Shown piece by piece: positions 6,778-13,823 of a DNA stretch of 16,093 nucleotides. Source of the DNA: GCA-020343675 sp964462945 (lineage in GTDB: Bacteria; Planctomycetota; Phycisphaerae; Sedimentisphaerales; Anaerobacaceae); NCBI GenBank assembly GCA_964462945.1, contig CAYWZW010000099.1:1-16093 (forward strand), read 5' to 3'. The translations under genes and the position numbers were made by a program. Under the pieces are notes generated by a model that saw only the letters and a program-made list of their open reading frames with translations, was not told the DNA's origin and made no database searches. The stretch's first letter is position 1. The number at the start of each line of letters is the position of its first letter.

Positions 6778-7515
6778 ATGAGCGGTATCGGCGACCGATT
6801 TCAGCAGGAAACGAAGTATCAGCCGGACAAAATGCCGGGGCACAGACTCAGCTTGGAGGCCAGGCCGGCACTGTATAAGGAGTATCCGGAGGCACCGAAG
6901 GTTGAGCTTCCGTCGTTCGAGCCTTCTCGAACGATGAGCCTCGACCAGGCGCTCAAGCACAGAAAGAGCATTCGTGATTTCCAGGACAAGCCCGCCAGCA
7001 AAGCGCAGCTTTCGTATCTGCTGTGGGCATCGACGGGCATCCAGCGGGTCGAGGACGGGTACGAATTCCGCACCGCCCCGTCGGCTGGGGCACTCTATCC
7101 AATAGAAACGTACGTGGTCGTCAATAACGTCAAAGACCTGGAGAACGGCGTATATCACTACTCGATCCGGGGGCACACGCTCGAACAATTGGTGCAGCGT
7201 GACGTTCGGCGACAGATCGCCGCCGCCGCATTAGGCCAGGGAATGTGTGCGACAGCGGCCGTGGTTTTTGTATGGTCGGCGGTCTTCGAGCGATGCAAAT
7301 GGAAGTACGGCCAGCGAGCGTATCGGTACATCTACCTCGACGCCGGCCACGTCGCCGAGAACCTCGCCTTGGCCGCCGTGAGCTTGAACCTCGGAACCTG
7401 CGAGATCGGGGCTTTATACGACGACCAGGTCAACGCCATCGTCGGTATCGACGGCGTTGAAGAAAGCACGATCTGCATGGCCGTCGTCGGCGCCCCTCGG
7501 CAAGGGCAGGAGTGA
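6778..7515 (+). CDS. SagB/ThcOx-type nitroreductase-family dehydrogenase (FMN-dependent)
   Basis: 245 residues, cytoplasmic. It has the SagB subfamily layout: RKSIRDFQDKPASKAQLSYL (63-82, the phosphate-binding R-S-x-R-x-F of nitroreductases), WASTGI (84-89), TAPSAGALYPIETYVVVNNV (99-118), GVYHYSIRGHTLEQL (124-138), and YLDAGHVAENLALAAVSLNL (186-205) leading to GTCEIGALYDDQVNAIVGID. Family members oxidise azolines in RiPP pathways or reduce unknown substrates with FMN. Here no YcaO, precursor peptide or radical-SAM gene is adjacent, so it looks like one of the many stand-alone environmental SagB-like enzymes. Start ATG 6778 is supported by GGGAGG 6 bases upstream; the frame extends upstream to 6727 without one. 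The N-terminal segment (1-50), with the KMPGHRLSLEARP text, is typical of this group. Substrate unknown. Confidence 0.85.
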   Translation: MSGIGDRFQQETKYQPDKMPGHRLSLEARPALYKEYPEAPKVELPSFEPSRTMSLDQALKHRKSIRDFQDKPASKAQLSYLLWASTGIQRVEDGYEFRTAPSAGALYPIETYVVVNNVKDLENGVYHYSIRGHTLEQLVQRDVRRQIAAAALGQGMCATAAVVFVWSAVFERCKWKYGQRAYRYIYLDAGHVAENLALAAVSLNLGTCEIGALYDDQVNAIVGIDGVEESTICMAVVGAPRQGQE

Positions 7516-7580
7516 TTGATGTATAGGCTGCATTGATGGAGGCGTTGCACGTTTGGAAAGCTGACGAGAAAAACAGGCTC

Positions 7581-8444
7581 TTAAATAATCTCAGGCTCAC
7601 TGCCGGCCCGGCTTATATCAAACCACCTGATCAAACGACGTCTGGCTTCATCCAGCTTGGCTTCTTTTTCACGCCTGTTGAGATCAGAGTAAAAATCGGA
7701 CGACTCAAGCACGCGCCGCCAGCCGGCTTGTTCGATAGCTGAAAACTTGCTTCCAACAATTGACTGGGCGGTCTGTGTTATCTTCGAATCCTTATGCTGC
7801 GAGAGAAAATCTTGTCCCTCAAGATAATCGTCTCTGCCGGTCAGCATGATGGTGACATATATGTCCCATGCGTATGCCTGAGCACGCTCCGAATCCTGCT
7901 TTTTGCCGTTGTCCCTATCGTCAAACGCAAACAGCTTCAGGAGCAATAGATTCGTCGGCGAAGGTACTTGAACTTCGAGACTGCATCTTTTCTCATTGTC
8001 CGCCAGGAACTCTCGCAGCCAGACCGTTCTGAGACCTTCTTCTATAAAACACGCTTCGGGCGTAATGTGGCCGTGCAGCTTTGACCTGACAAACTTGACC
8101 CTGAAATTATCGGCCTCAAGCCCTTCAATAGGCGGCGACAGGATATCAAGGGCCTGATCCGGCTCTTTTGTAAATTGATAATATTCACAACCTTCACGCA
8201 CAACGTATCCAAGGCCATCGGTTATTGTTTCAGCAATGGCCCGCCGCCGGGCCTGTTCGAGGACTTGTGTCTGTGTAAGCATCAAATCGATATCGGTTGT
8301 GGCTCGAATCATTTGGCGTGCCTGTCCTTGAGCTTTGTGAAAGCACAAATGGATACCCAGCCCACCACAGATGACAGGTTTAAGCCCGATTCCATTGAAC
8401 GACGCGGCCAGGTCGGCCAATTGTTCAATTATCCTTCTGTCCAC
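7581..8444 (-). CDS. AbiEii-like nucleotidyltransferase, toxin half of a type IV toxin-antitoxin pair
   Basis: 287 residues from the GTG at 8444. The nucleotidyltransferase core shows LKPVICGGLGIHLCF (GGLG at about 27-30), a metal-binding TDID at 50-53 (TTDIDLML) and a further ALDILSPP (Asp about 100), matching the GG/S...DxD...D layout of the AbiEii and MNT-like superfamily. The rest is helical with WDIYVTIMLTGRDD. AbiEii toxins are nucleotidyltransferases; related MenT enzymes modify tRNA 3' ends. Whether this variant does so is unknown. The start is ambiguous: a TTG at 8513 also keeps the frame, but GTG 8444 follows AAAAGG by 9 bases and gives the usual VDRRIIEQLADL opening. It overlaps the AbiEi-like gene by 20 nt and is presumably translated from the same mRNA. 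It converges on the nitroreductase. Confidence 0.75.
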   Translation of the reverse strand: MDRRIIEQLADLAASFNGIGLKPVICGGLGIHLCFHKAQGQARQMIRATTDIDLMLTQTQVLEQARRRAIAETITDGLGYVVREGCEYYQFTKEPDQALDILSPPIEGLEADNFRVKFVRSKLHGHITPEACFIEEGLRTVWLREFLADNEKRCSLEVQVPSPTNLLLLKLFAFDDRDNGKKQDSERAQAYAWDIYVTIMLTGRDDYLEGQDFLSQHKDSKITQTAQSIVGSKFSAIEQAGWRRVLESSDFYSDLNRREKEAKLDEARRRLIRWFDISRAGSEPEII

Positions 8445-9540
8445 TACTGCCAGCCTTTTGCAAAATACGCCGCTTGAGCTGCTCGGCAATCTTTGGACCT
8501 CTCGGAGTATCAACCATCATCTCAAGATATAATTCGATATCATCAACAACCAAATCCATCATTCGCCAATCAGGATTGAACCAAACGCCCGGGTCACTTG
8601 TCTCCGTGATGATTGCGTTTCCAAATTCCGCATCCGCAGTAATTGAAACCAATTCTTCCTCAGCCTTCCTTCTAAACTGTTCTATATCTTTGACAAATAT
8701 CGTTATCTTGTCCGTCGCAGCCAAACCTTTAATTTGCGCCGCATAGAACCCACAAGCTAAGTAGTCTTTACAAGCGGCCCTGATCGCACTGGAGTTCCCA
8801 TAAGACAGCCTTTCGATACCCTCAATTACAAATCTGTATGTGTTTCGCCTCTTTCGTTCCGTGGAATTCTTGTAGCCTTCCGCGAGTCTCTCCAAGAGCT
8901 TCTCCGGATCAGGCACAGAGACAGAAGATTTACTTCTGCTGACCAACAGTTCTTCTTCAAGCGACTTGAGCACCTTTGACACCGTCGATAATGTCACTTT
9001 CGCATTTCGGTTGTTTATGAAATTGTATACATCATTCACAGATTCGAATCCGTCCGGTTTCAAGAGCAACGCCCTGCTGACAAGAGACGATGTCCCCTGG
9101 AAAATCTTCTTGATCGGTGCGGTGTCGGGGAAACCGTTGGGCTTGCCGCTTCGCTCGATATATATCCGCTTTGAAACCCTGACGGACATGTTGCCGGACA
9201 GGTCGATCCACGAGATACCTTTATCCGCCAGAATCTTGGCCTGTTTCTCGCCTATGTAGGGAGCTATTACCAAGGGCACTCTATTCGATTTTTTTTCTTT
9301 GCCAACGTAATCAGCAAGCTGTCGGGCCCTCTTGAGAATATTCTCTGGAGTGGATACAGGCGCAATCTCGACCACGGCTTCAAAGGAAGGCCCATCCTGA
9401 ATCGAAAACTCTATGACCGCACCAACGCGATATCCTTCCGGCAAAGAAACCTGCTCCGCGAGGCGATTTATGAACAGGGGGGCATATCGATCACCCATGT
9501 TTTTGAGAGATTGTATGACTTCTTCTTCTGTAAGTCTCAT
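8425..9540 (-). CDS. AbiEi-like antitoxin/transcriptional regulator (AbiEi_2 type)
   Basis: 371 residues. The N-terminal domain (about 35-135) has FEAVVEIAPVSTPENILKRA, PLVIAPYIGEKQAKILADKG and WIDLSGNMSVRV, the pattern I know from AbiEi_2 (formerly DUF2186) proteins, whose fold resembles restriction endonucleases; no E-x-K active site is evident. A winged HTH follows (about 150-202: SLVSRALLLKP, VTLSTVSKVLKSLEEE, LLVSR). The C-terminal half (about 235-371) includes YGNSSAIRAACKDYLACGFY and DPGVWFNPDWRMMDLVVDDI and may contact the toxin. AbiEi antitoxins of the known type IV systems repress their own promoter through paired inverted repeats, and such repeats lie directly upstream here. ATG 9540 follows an AGGAAAAAGG purine tract. 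The gene overlaps its partner by 20 nt. Confidence 0.75.
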   Translation of the reverse strand: MRLTEEEVIQSLKNMGDRYAPLFINRLAEQVSLPEGYRVGAVIEFSIQDGPSFEAVVEIAPVSTPENILKRARQLADYVGKEKKSNRVPLVIAPYIGEKQAKILADKGISWIDLSGNMSVRVSKRIYIERSGKPNGFPDTAPIKKIFQGTSSLVSRALLLKPDGFESVNDVYNFINNRNAKVTLSTVSKVLKSLEEELLVSRSKSSVSVPDPEKLLERLAEGYKNSTERKRRNTYRFVIEGIERLSYGNSSAIRAACKDYLACGFYAAQIKGLAATDKITIFVKDIEQFRRKAEEELVSITADAEFGNAIITETSDPGVWFNPDWRMMDLVVDDIELYLEMMVDTPRGPKIAEQLKRRILQKAGSSGQKDN

Positions 9541-9563
9541 TGCCTTTTTCCTGATATTGGCTG

Positions 9564-9581
9564 ATTTCCTATATAGGATAT
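9564..9581. promoter_or_regulatory. Palindromic operator-like site, promoter-proximal to AbiEi
   Basis: ATTTCCT-ATAT-AGGATAT: 7-base arms with one mismatch, between the -10 box and the AbiEi-like start. Outlying half-sites TTTCCTGA (9547-9554) and TCAGGAAA (9591-9598) form an inverted pair around it. Confidence 0.6.
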
Positions 9582-9601
9582 ATCGTATTTTCAGGAAATA
9601 A

Positions 9602-9630
9602 ACAATAGAAATTTTCTCATTTTATGACAA
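9602..9630 (-). promoter_or_regulatory. Promoter of the AbiEi/AbiEii-like operon
   Basis: On the minus strand TTGTCA (9630-9625) and TATTGT (9607-9602) are spaced by exactly 17 bases. One palindrome touches the -35 box and another lies downstream of the -10 box, the layout expected for autorepression. Confidence 0.55.
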
Positions 9631-9647
9631 TTTCCTAAATAGGAAAT
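9630..9647. promoter_or_regulatory. Perfect palindromic operator-like site at the AbiE promoter -35
   Basis: ATTTCCT-AAAT-AGGAAAT: perfect 7-base inverted arms around a 4-base centre. It overlaps the first base of the -35 box and shares its core with the site at 9564-9581, 66 bases away. Confidence 0.65.
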
Positions 9648-9687
9648 CGTGCATCTTCAAGAGAATACGTCGTTTTTTGATACCAAA

Positions 9688-9716
9688 TTGACCCTATTGC
9701 ACGTTTCCATTAGATT
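9688..9716 (+). promoter_or_regulatory. Candidate promoter for the DUF4186 gene
   Basis: TTGACC (9688-9693) and TAGATT (9711-9716) are 17 bases apart, about 65 bases before the DUF4186 start. Partial matches only. Confidence 0.35.
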
Positions 9717-9780
9717 AGACTATGTCCGAAGCGGCTCTGTAAGGAACCGGAGTTAGGTATTGTATCGTGAGGAATGACTG

Positions 9781-10169
9781 ATGAGGGATATGGATGAGCT
9801 GTTTGGGGCGCTGGGGGGGGGTCGGCATTTCGCAGCCGATTCCGGCTTTCCGGCCCAGAGGCGGCGTATCTGCGGCAAAAGGGCCTGGCGACAATTCTCG
9901 AACACGCCCGTGATTTCGTTGTGAAGCGGCTGGCGGCCGCCGAGCCCGCAAACGACGGCCGGCAGACCCCGATGAAGAACCATCCGGCTTTCGTCGCCCA
10001 GCACGCCACTGGCACCTGCTGCCGGAGCTGCCTTCAGAAATGGCACAAAATCGCCAAGGGCAAGCCCCTCACGAAAGAGCAACTCGACTACGTTGTCGAG
10101 GTGATCGCACGCTGGCTGGCCAGCCAGGATGTTCGCAACCCGCCTTTCCGCCGAGCAGAGCCTCCCTGA
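9781..10169 (+). pseudogene. DUF4186 gene, frameshifted at a G9 run
   Basis: The start ATG 9781 follows GAGGA by 7 bases and reads MRDMDELFGALGGG, then meets nine G (9813-9821) and goes out of frame, stopping at about 9921. From 9822 another frame continues to TGA 10169: SAFRSRFRLSGPEAAYLRQK, then NDGRQTPMKNHPAFVAQHAT, TCCRSCLQKWHKIAKGKPLT and VVEVIARWLA. This is the compact DUF4186 domain, with NDG.QTPM..HP.F.AQHAT..CC..CL.KWH all kept; the Cys-Cys/Cys/His set hints at metal binding, but the function of the family is unknown. Ten (or seven) G would restore one frame of about 130 residues. The second frame has no good start of its own. Because the domain is otherwise well conserved, a sequencing error or slippage at the homopolymer is at least as likely as true decay. 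Confidence 0.8.
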
Positions 10170-10189
10170 ATATTGTCCGAAGAAAAGAC

Positions 10190-10217
10190 TTGCATTAAGC
10201 GATTGGGCGGCTATACT
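10190..10217 (+). promoter_or_regulatory. Promoter of the PfkB kinase-SEC-C operon, with overlapping hairpin
   Basis: TTGCAT (10190-10195) and TATACT (10212-10217) are spaced by 16 bases, in the 119-bp gap after DUF4186. The -10 box overlaps GGCTATA (10209-10215), which is inverted as TATAGCC at 10242-10248 around a small CCC-CGAAA-GGG stem. Confidence 0.55.
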
Positions 10218-10288
10218 CAACCCCGAAAGGGATCGGAAAATTATAGCCCAAGAAAAGGTCCTAAGAAAGACACGGGGCGACGGACATT

Positions 10289-11248
10289 ATGTCGGGAAGG
10301 AGTCCTAAAGTTGTTGTCATCGGCGGCACGTACGTGGACATGGCGATACGGTGCAGCCAAATCCCTTCGCCGGGCCAGAGTCAGACCGGCTCGGCTCTTT
10401 CGTACCGAACCGCCGGCCCGGGTCCGAATCAAGCGGTCGAAGCGGCCTTGTGCGGCTGCCAGGTGTATCTGATCAGCAAGGTCGGCGGAGACCCGTTCGC
10501 TCGGATGATCAGGAGCAGCCTGGCCGAGTACAACGTCAATACGGAATTCGTTTACACCGCCGAGGCCAAGAATACCGGCGCGGTCGTGACCTTCGTGAAC
10601 GCCGCAGGCGAAAACGCCTCCTGCTATTACGCCGGCGCCAACACCGCCCTGCTGCCCCAGGACATTACCGGCGCCGAGCAGATTATCGCCGAGGCCGATG
10701 CCTGCCTGATTCACGGCGAATTGCCCCAGGAGGCCATCGTCAGTGCTCTTCGCTGCGCAGAAATGTACGGCGTCAAGGTCATCCTCAATCCCGTCAGGCC
10801 GCTCGAGCAGCGGGGCCGGAAAACCTGCGATCTGCCCATCGAGTACTTCACGGCTGATATTCTAATACCGAATCTCTACGAGGCCGCCGACATCGCCGAG
10901 CAATCCCCGGCGAACATTCGGACCGCCAAGCTGATCGGCTCGGACCTGGTGGCTCGCGGCGTGGACTACGCCGTCATCACGATGGGCCGACGCGGCTGCA
11001 TGGTCATCGACAGAAACAGCGCCGACCATATCCCCGCGTTCGAGATTGAGCTGGTGGACCACACGGGCAGGGGCGATGCCTTCGCGGGGGCATTGGCGGC
11101 GTACTGTGCCGTCGAGAACGACGTCAGAGCGGCGGCCAAGTTCGCCTCGGCGGCGGGAGCGCTGGCCTGCACGAAGTTCGGCTCACTCGAAGCCCTGCCC
11201 ACCAAGGCGGATATCATCCAACTCCTTCAGAGAGAGGATACTCAATAA
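10289..11248 (+). CDS. PfkB/ribokinase-family sugar kinase
   Basis: 319 residues, cytoplasmic. The PfkB fold is clear: opening VVVIGGTYVDMAIRC (8-22, substrate site), AGPGPNQAVEAALCG (42-56, counterpart of ribokinase GGKGANQAVAAARLG), VGGDPFARMI (65-74), IPNLYEAADI (193-202, the N..E pair) and DHTGRGDAFAGALAAY (257-272), the anion hole and catalytic Asp263. In ribokinase the last motif is D.TGAGD; here Arg replaces the Ala before the Gly-Asp. It would transfer phosphate from ATP to a sugar or nucleoside hydroxyl, ribose being the simplest guess, but the substrate cannot be assigned. ATG 10289 has only a weak ribosome site; no better in-frame start is visible. It is followed 18 bp later by the SEC-C gene and probably shares its mRNA. 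Confidence 0.88.
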   Translation: MSGRSPKVVVIGGTYVDMAIRCSQIPSPGQSQTGSALSYRTAGPGPNQAVEAALCGCQVYLISKVGGDPFARMIRSSLAEYNVNTEFVYTAEAKNTGAVVTFVNAAGENASCYYAGANTALLPQDITGAEQIIAEADACLIHGELPQEAIVSALRCAEMYGVKVILNPVRPLEQRGRKTCDLPIEYFTADILIPNLYEAADIAEQSPANIRTAKLIGSDLVARGVDYAVITMGRRGCMVIDRNSADHIPAFEIELVDHTGRGDAFAGALAAYCAVENDVRAAAKFASAAGALACTKFGSLEALPTKADIIQLLQREDTQ

Positions 11249-11266
11249 TTGCCCAGGGAGGATCAG

Positions 11267-12100
11267 ATGGGACTTGGCTGGTTCAGGAGAGGCGAGGGTA
11301 AGCTGATGACAAGAAACTCCACAGAAGCAGAATACACTCACCTGGTTGCTCGCTACAAAGACTTTCGGAAGATCACATGGCATCTGCAAAACGATGCCCT
11401 GCCGAAATACCTATCAAAGAGGACTCTCGATGTGTGCGGCAGGAAGCTCGGCGTCCTGAAGGGCAACACACTTGTTTTGGACGACGTGGACCAGATCGGT
11501 ACAGTCATGGATTATTGCCTCTATGACTACAGAGAAGGCGGGCTCAACGCCGTCGCGCGGTACATCGCTGATTCCCGGCTGGTTCCCGATTCGGACGAAT
11601 CTATTGTGGTCAAAGCCATGTCGGAATCGTTCTACACGCTCGTGCAGGTCGCGGAGGTCGTGCCGGGCGTCGGCGCGCGAGCCAGGGATTTGATGAACAA
11701 CAGAGAGTACCTTTTGATTGATATGGGACTTGGAAAAACGGCGACAGAGGACCTTGTGATTGCCACAAGGCTCCTGCCCTTTGAAGATTTCGTCATGACA
11801 TCGGGCGCTCCGCTTCCCGCGGATGCAGAAGCGATTGCGGAAATCCTCGATTTCGCACTTGGGCACTATGGCACTGAGGATGGCCACATAGAGGTCGACT
11901 TCAATCAAAGGGCCGATTTGACCGCCGCCATTATTCGTATATGCCTGCATCAGGAGTCGTCTTACCAGATTGAGTACCACGATGTGGAAGCTGAGCCGAT
12001 CACTTCGCCTCTGCACAGAGAAACCCCTGTCAGCAGAAATGATCCATGTCCCTGCGGCAGCGGAAAAAAGTACAAGCGATGCTGCGGACAATCCGCGTAG
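11267..12100 (+). CDS. SEC-C motif protein of unknown function
   Basis: 277 residues, cytoplasmic. The C-terminus carries a textbook zinc-binding SEC-C motif, DPCPCGSGKKYKRCCG (about 259-274), as found at the end of SecA and in many uncharacterised bacterial proteins, where it can bind ribosomes or SecB-like partners. The first 240 residues are mostly helical and acidic, with no domain I recognise; segments such as YCLYDYREGGLNAVARYIAD and EYLLIDMGLGKTATEDLVIA are distinctive. The ATG at 11267 is chosen because GGGAGG lies 6 bases upstream; a TTG 18 bases earlier is open but abuts the kinase stop. It shares an operon with the PfkB kinase without an obvious functional link, and converges on the glycosidase gene 25 bp later. 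Confidence 0.8.
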   Translation: MGLGWFRRGEGKLMTRNSTEAEYTHLVARYKDFRKITWHLQNDALPKYLSKRTLDVCGRKLGVLKGNTLVLDDVDQIGTVMDYCLYDYREGGLNAVARYIADSRLVPDSDESIVVKAMSESFYTLVQVAEVVPGVGARARDLMNNREYLLIDMGLGKTATEDLVIATRLLPFEDFVMTSGAPLPADAEAIAEILDFALGHYGTEDGHIEVDFNQRADLTAAIIRICLHQESSYQIEYHDVEAEPITSPLHRETPVSRNDPCPCGSGKKYKRCCGQSA

Positions 12101-12124
12101 AGCGTTTGGCGTACGCGCTATCCT

Positions 12125-13444
12125 CTATTTCCTCGGCCCGATGAGCAGATACTGTGGGCTTTGTTCGGCGCGGACTTTCAGTTTGTCGGTTTTCCAGTTG
12201 ATGACGACCTGCCCGCCGTAGATCCCCACGAGCAGGACCTCCGTCGGCTCCACCGGCAGGGTGACCGTATGCTTCGTACCCAACGTCCAAAATGCGATCG
12301 CCTCATTTTGTCCGTTGGTCAGCCGGAAGGCAAAGTCCTCCTCACTGCCCAGATCGAGCTTGCGGTCGATGGAGTAGCCCGCGAGCGTGGACGACAGAAC
12401 CTTGGCGGCCAGATACCCCGACTTGGGATTCAGGTCATGGCCGACCGTTCCGAACTGATGCTCTCTCTCGTTGGCGTCGGTGCCGTCGTTCTTCCAGTCA
12501 TACCAGATGCTGACCGGGACGCCCTGATGCAGATTGACCAGGAACATGCGTGCCAAGTACGCGGCCTGCTCCATATCGGACAGACGTGACTTGTCCCAGT
12601 TGATGTTCGAGTATCCCCACTCGCCGGATATGACAGGCACCTCTTTTCCCGCCGGGGCATACTGTTTGATCAATACGCGAAGCTTGGCGTAGTCGCCGAC
12701 GACCGTCTCCGGAGCCTTCGAGCGGTACGGGTGGACGCTCAGGACGTCAATCCAGCCTAACAGCCCTTTCTTGAAGCACTCCTCAAGCCATTCCAACGGT
12801 ATCTGCGACGTGGCCCCGGCAACGACCTGGCCGCCGGGGTCGGCTTTCCTGATGCGCGGGGCGGCCTCTTCGACGAGCCTGCAATAATCTTCGACGCTGG
12901 GCTGCGGACTCCAGAACTGCTTGAGGTTCGGCTCGTTCCATATCTCCCACAGGACTCCCTTGCCGGCGTATCTTTTCGCCGCCGCCTCGGCGAAGGCGGC
13001 AAAGGCATTGCGCCCCTCGTCCGTGCGAACGGACTGCTCCGGCTCGTAGAGCTTATTGCTGTAGTCGAGAATGTACACGATATGGATGCCTCGTGCCGTG
13101 CAGCCTTTGGTCAGGGCGTCGTAGCCGGACTTCTGGAAGTCATAGACGCCTTTGGTCTTCTCCACGCTGGCCCATCCTAAGTCCATCCTGACGAATTTGA
13201 AGCCGCCCTGGGCGATCAGGTCCAGGTCTCGCGGCCCACCCGTGAAGTGGATATTGACACCGAAGCCGCCGGGAATGGCCGGGTGCGGCAGCGATGCAAC
13301 GTCCGCCGCGGCTGCCCGAACAGTTCCTGCGGCCAGAAAGACAAACGCCGCGAAAATGAAGATGATGCAGGGCGCGGGACGCACCGCGCAGAACGGCGGA
13401 CGATCTTCTGTATTCTGTCTCCTGTCTTCTGTGTTCTTATTCAT
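12125..13444 (-). CDS. Secreted clan GH-A glycoside hydrolase-like protein (GH39/GH5-like)
   Basis: 439 residues, exported. After a hydrophobic signal segment (about 26-45, CIIFIFAAFVFLAAG) comes a TIM-barrel domain: GGFKFVRMDLGWASVEKTKG, HIVYILDYSN, VLWEIWNEPN with the likely acid/base Glu171, IDVLSVHPYRS, and VPVISGEWGYS with the likely nucleophile Glu275. This double-Glu pattern is that of retaining clan A enzymes. The last 100 residues (from about 340) form a beta-rich domain (FAFRLTNGQNEAIAFWTLGT). It probably hydrolyses a plant or algal polysaccharide; the exact family and linkage are uncertain. ATG 13444 is used with AAAGG about 8 bases upstream. The first 15 residues (NKNTEDRRQNTEDR) are unusual ahead of a signal peptide and derive from a simple GAACACAGAAGACAG-type repeat. 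It is read from a strong promoter at 13571-13543. Confidence 0.85.
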   Translation of the reverse strand: MNKNTEDRRQNTEDRPPFCAVRPAPCIIFIFAAFVFLAAGTVRAAAADVASLPHPAIPGGFGVNIHFTGGPRDLDLIAQGGFKFVRMDLGWASVEKTKGVYDFQKSGYDALTKGCTARGIHIVYILDYSNKLYEPEQSVRTDEGRNAFAAFAEAAAKRYAGKGVLWEIWNEPNLKQFWSPQPSVEDYCRLVEEAAPRIRKADPGGQVVAGATSQIPLEWLEECFKKGLLGWIDVLSVHPYRSKAPETVVGDYAKLRVLIKQYAPAGKEVPVISGEWGYSNINWDKSRLSDMEQAAYLARMFLVNLHQGVPVSIWYDWKNDGTDANEREHQFGTVGHDLNPKSGYLAAKVLSSTLAGYSIDRKLDLGSEEDFAFRLTNGQNEAIAFWTLGTKHTVTLPVEPTEVLLVGIYGGQVVINWKTDKLKVRAEQSPQYLLIGPRK

Positions 13445-13542
13445 CTTCAACCTTTCGTCTTTTGCCTGGCTGTCCCAACGTCCTCAACGCGAGCGTGAAA
13501 AGCATGCAAGCGGCCCTGCACTGACAGGACCCCGAACAGGCA

Positions 13543-13571
13543 ATAATACGCCCGATGCGCAGACCTGTCAA
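13543..13571 (-). promoter_or_regulatory. Strong sigma70-type promoter for the glycosidase
   Basis: On the minus strand TTGACA (13571-13566) and TATTAT (13548-13543) are spaced by 17 bases, giving a leader of about 90 bases. TGACAGG (13522-13528) and CCTGTCA (13564-13570) form a 7-base inverted pair that brackets the promoter and could be an operator. Confidence 0.65.
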
Positions 13572-13598
13572 ACACGAAGTTCATCAACATTGTATTAT

Positions 13599-13820
13599 GA
13601 AACCGCTGATGGACGCCGATAAACGCGGATAATCATGCTCTCGCCGGGGTCTTTCCTTCGACATTCGATATTCGTTATTGGATATTCATTATTCAAAATT
13701 GAAGGGCGAATATCGAACAAGGAATATCCAGTGATGAAGTAAACACACGGACACAGCCTTCAGCAATGATTGACTCACAAGATTCAAGCCTTCTCATCAT
13801 CAGCGTCCATCTGCGGTTCC
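13599..13820. repeat. 222-bp segment bounded by inverted 22-base repeats, with interleaved inner repeats
   Basis: The left end (13599-13620), containing AACCGCTGATGGACGC, and the right end (13799-13820), whose reverse complement contains AACCGCAGATGGACGC, match at 19 of 22 bases. Inside are A = TTCGATATTCG (13665-13675), B = TGGATATTC (13680-13688), A' = CGAATATCGAA (13708-13718) and B' = GAATATCCA (13723-13731). A/A' and B/B' are perfect inverted pairs in the order A-B-A'-B', with 4-base gaps A-B and A'-B'. No coding frame fits. It may be a MITE-like or REP-like unit, or a structured RNA or terminator. Confidence 0.6.
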
Positions 13821-13823
13821 ATT

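Larger units (their letters stand above)
13445..13823. other. Repeat-rich spacer between the glycosidase and GLUG genes
   Basis: 379 bp without a gene. It holds the glycosidase promoter and leader (13450-13571), then from 13599 to 13820 a segment bounded by inverted 22-base copies and containing a second set of interleaved inverted repeats. The right part is also the 3' trailer of the GLUG gene and may end its transcript, although there is no classical GC stem with a T run. Confidence 0.6.

Noticed and set aside
12090..12130. Bidirectional terminator between the SEC-C and glycosidase genes
   Set aside because: Only imperfect TAGAG/CTCTA and AGCG/CGCT pairings and no T run; too weak to call.
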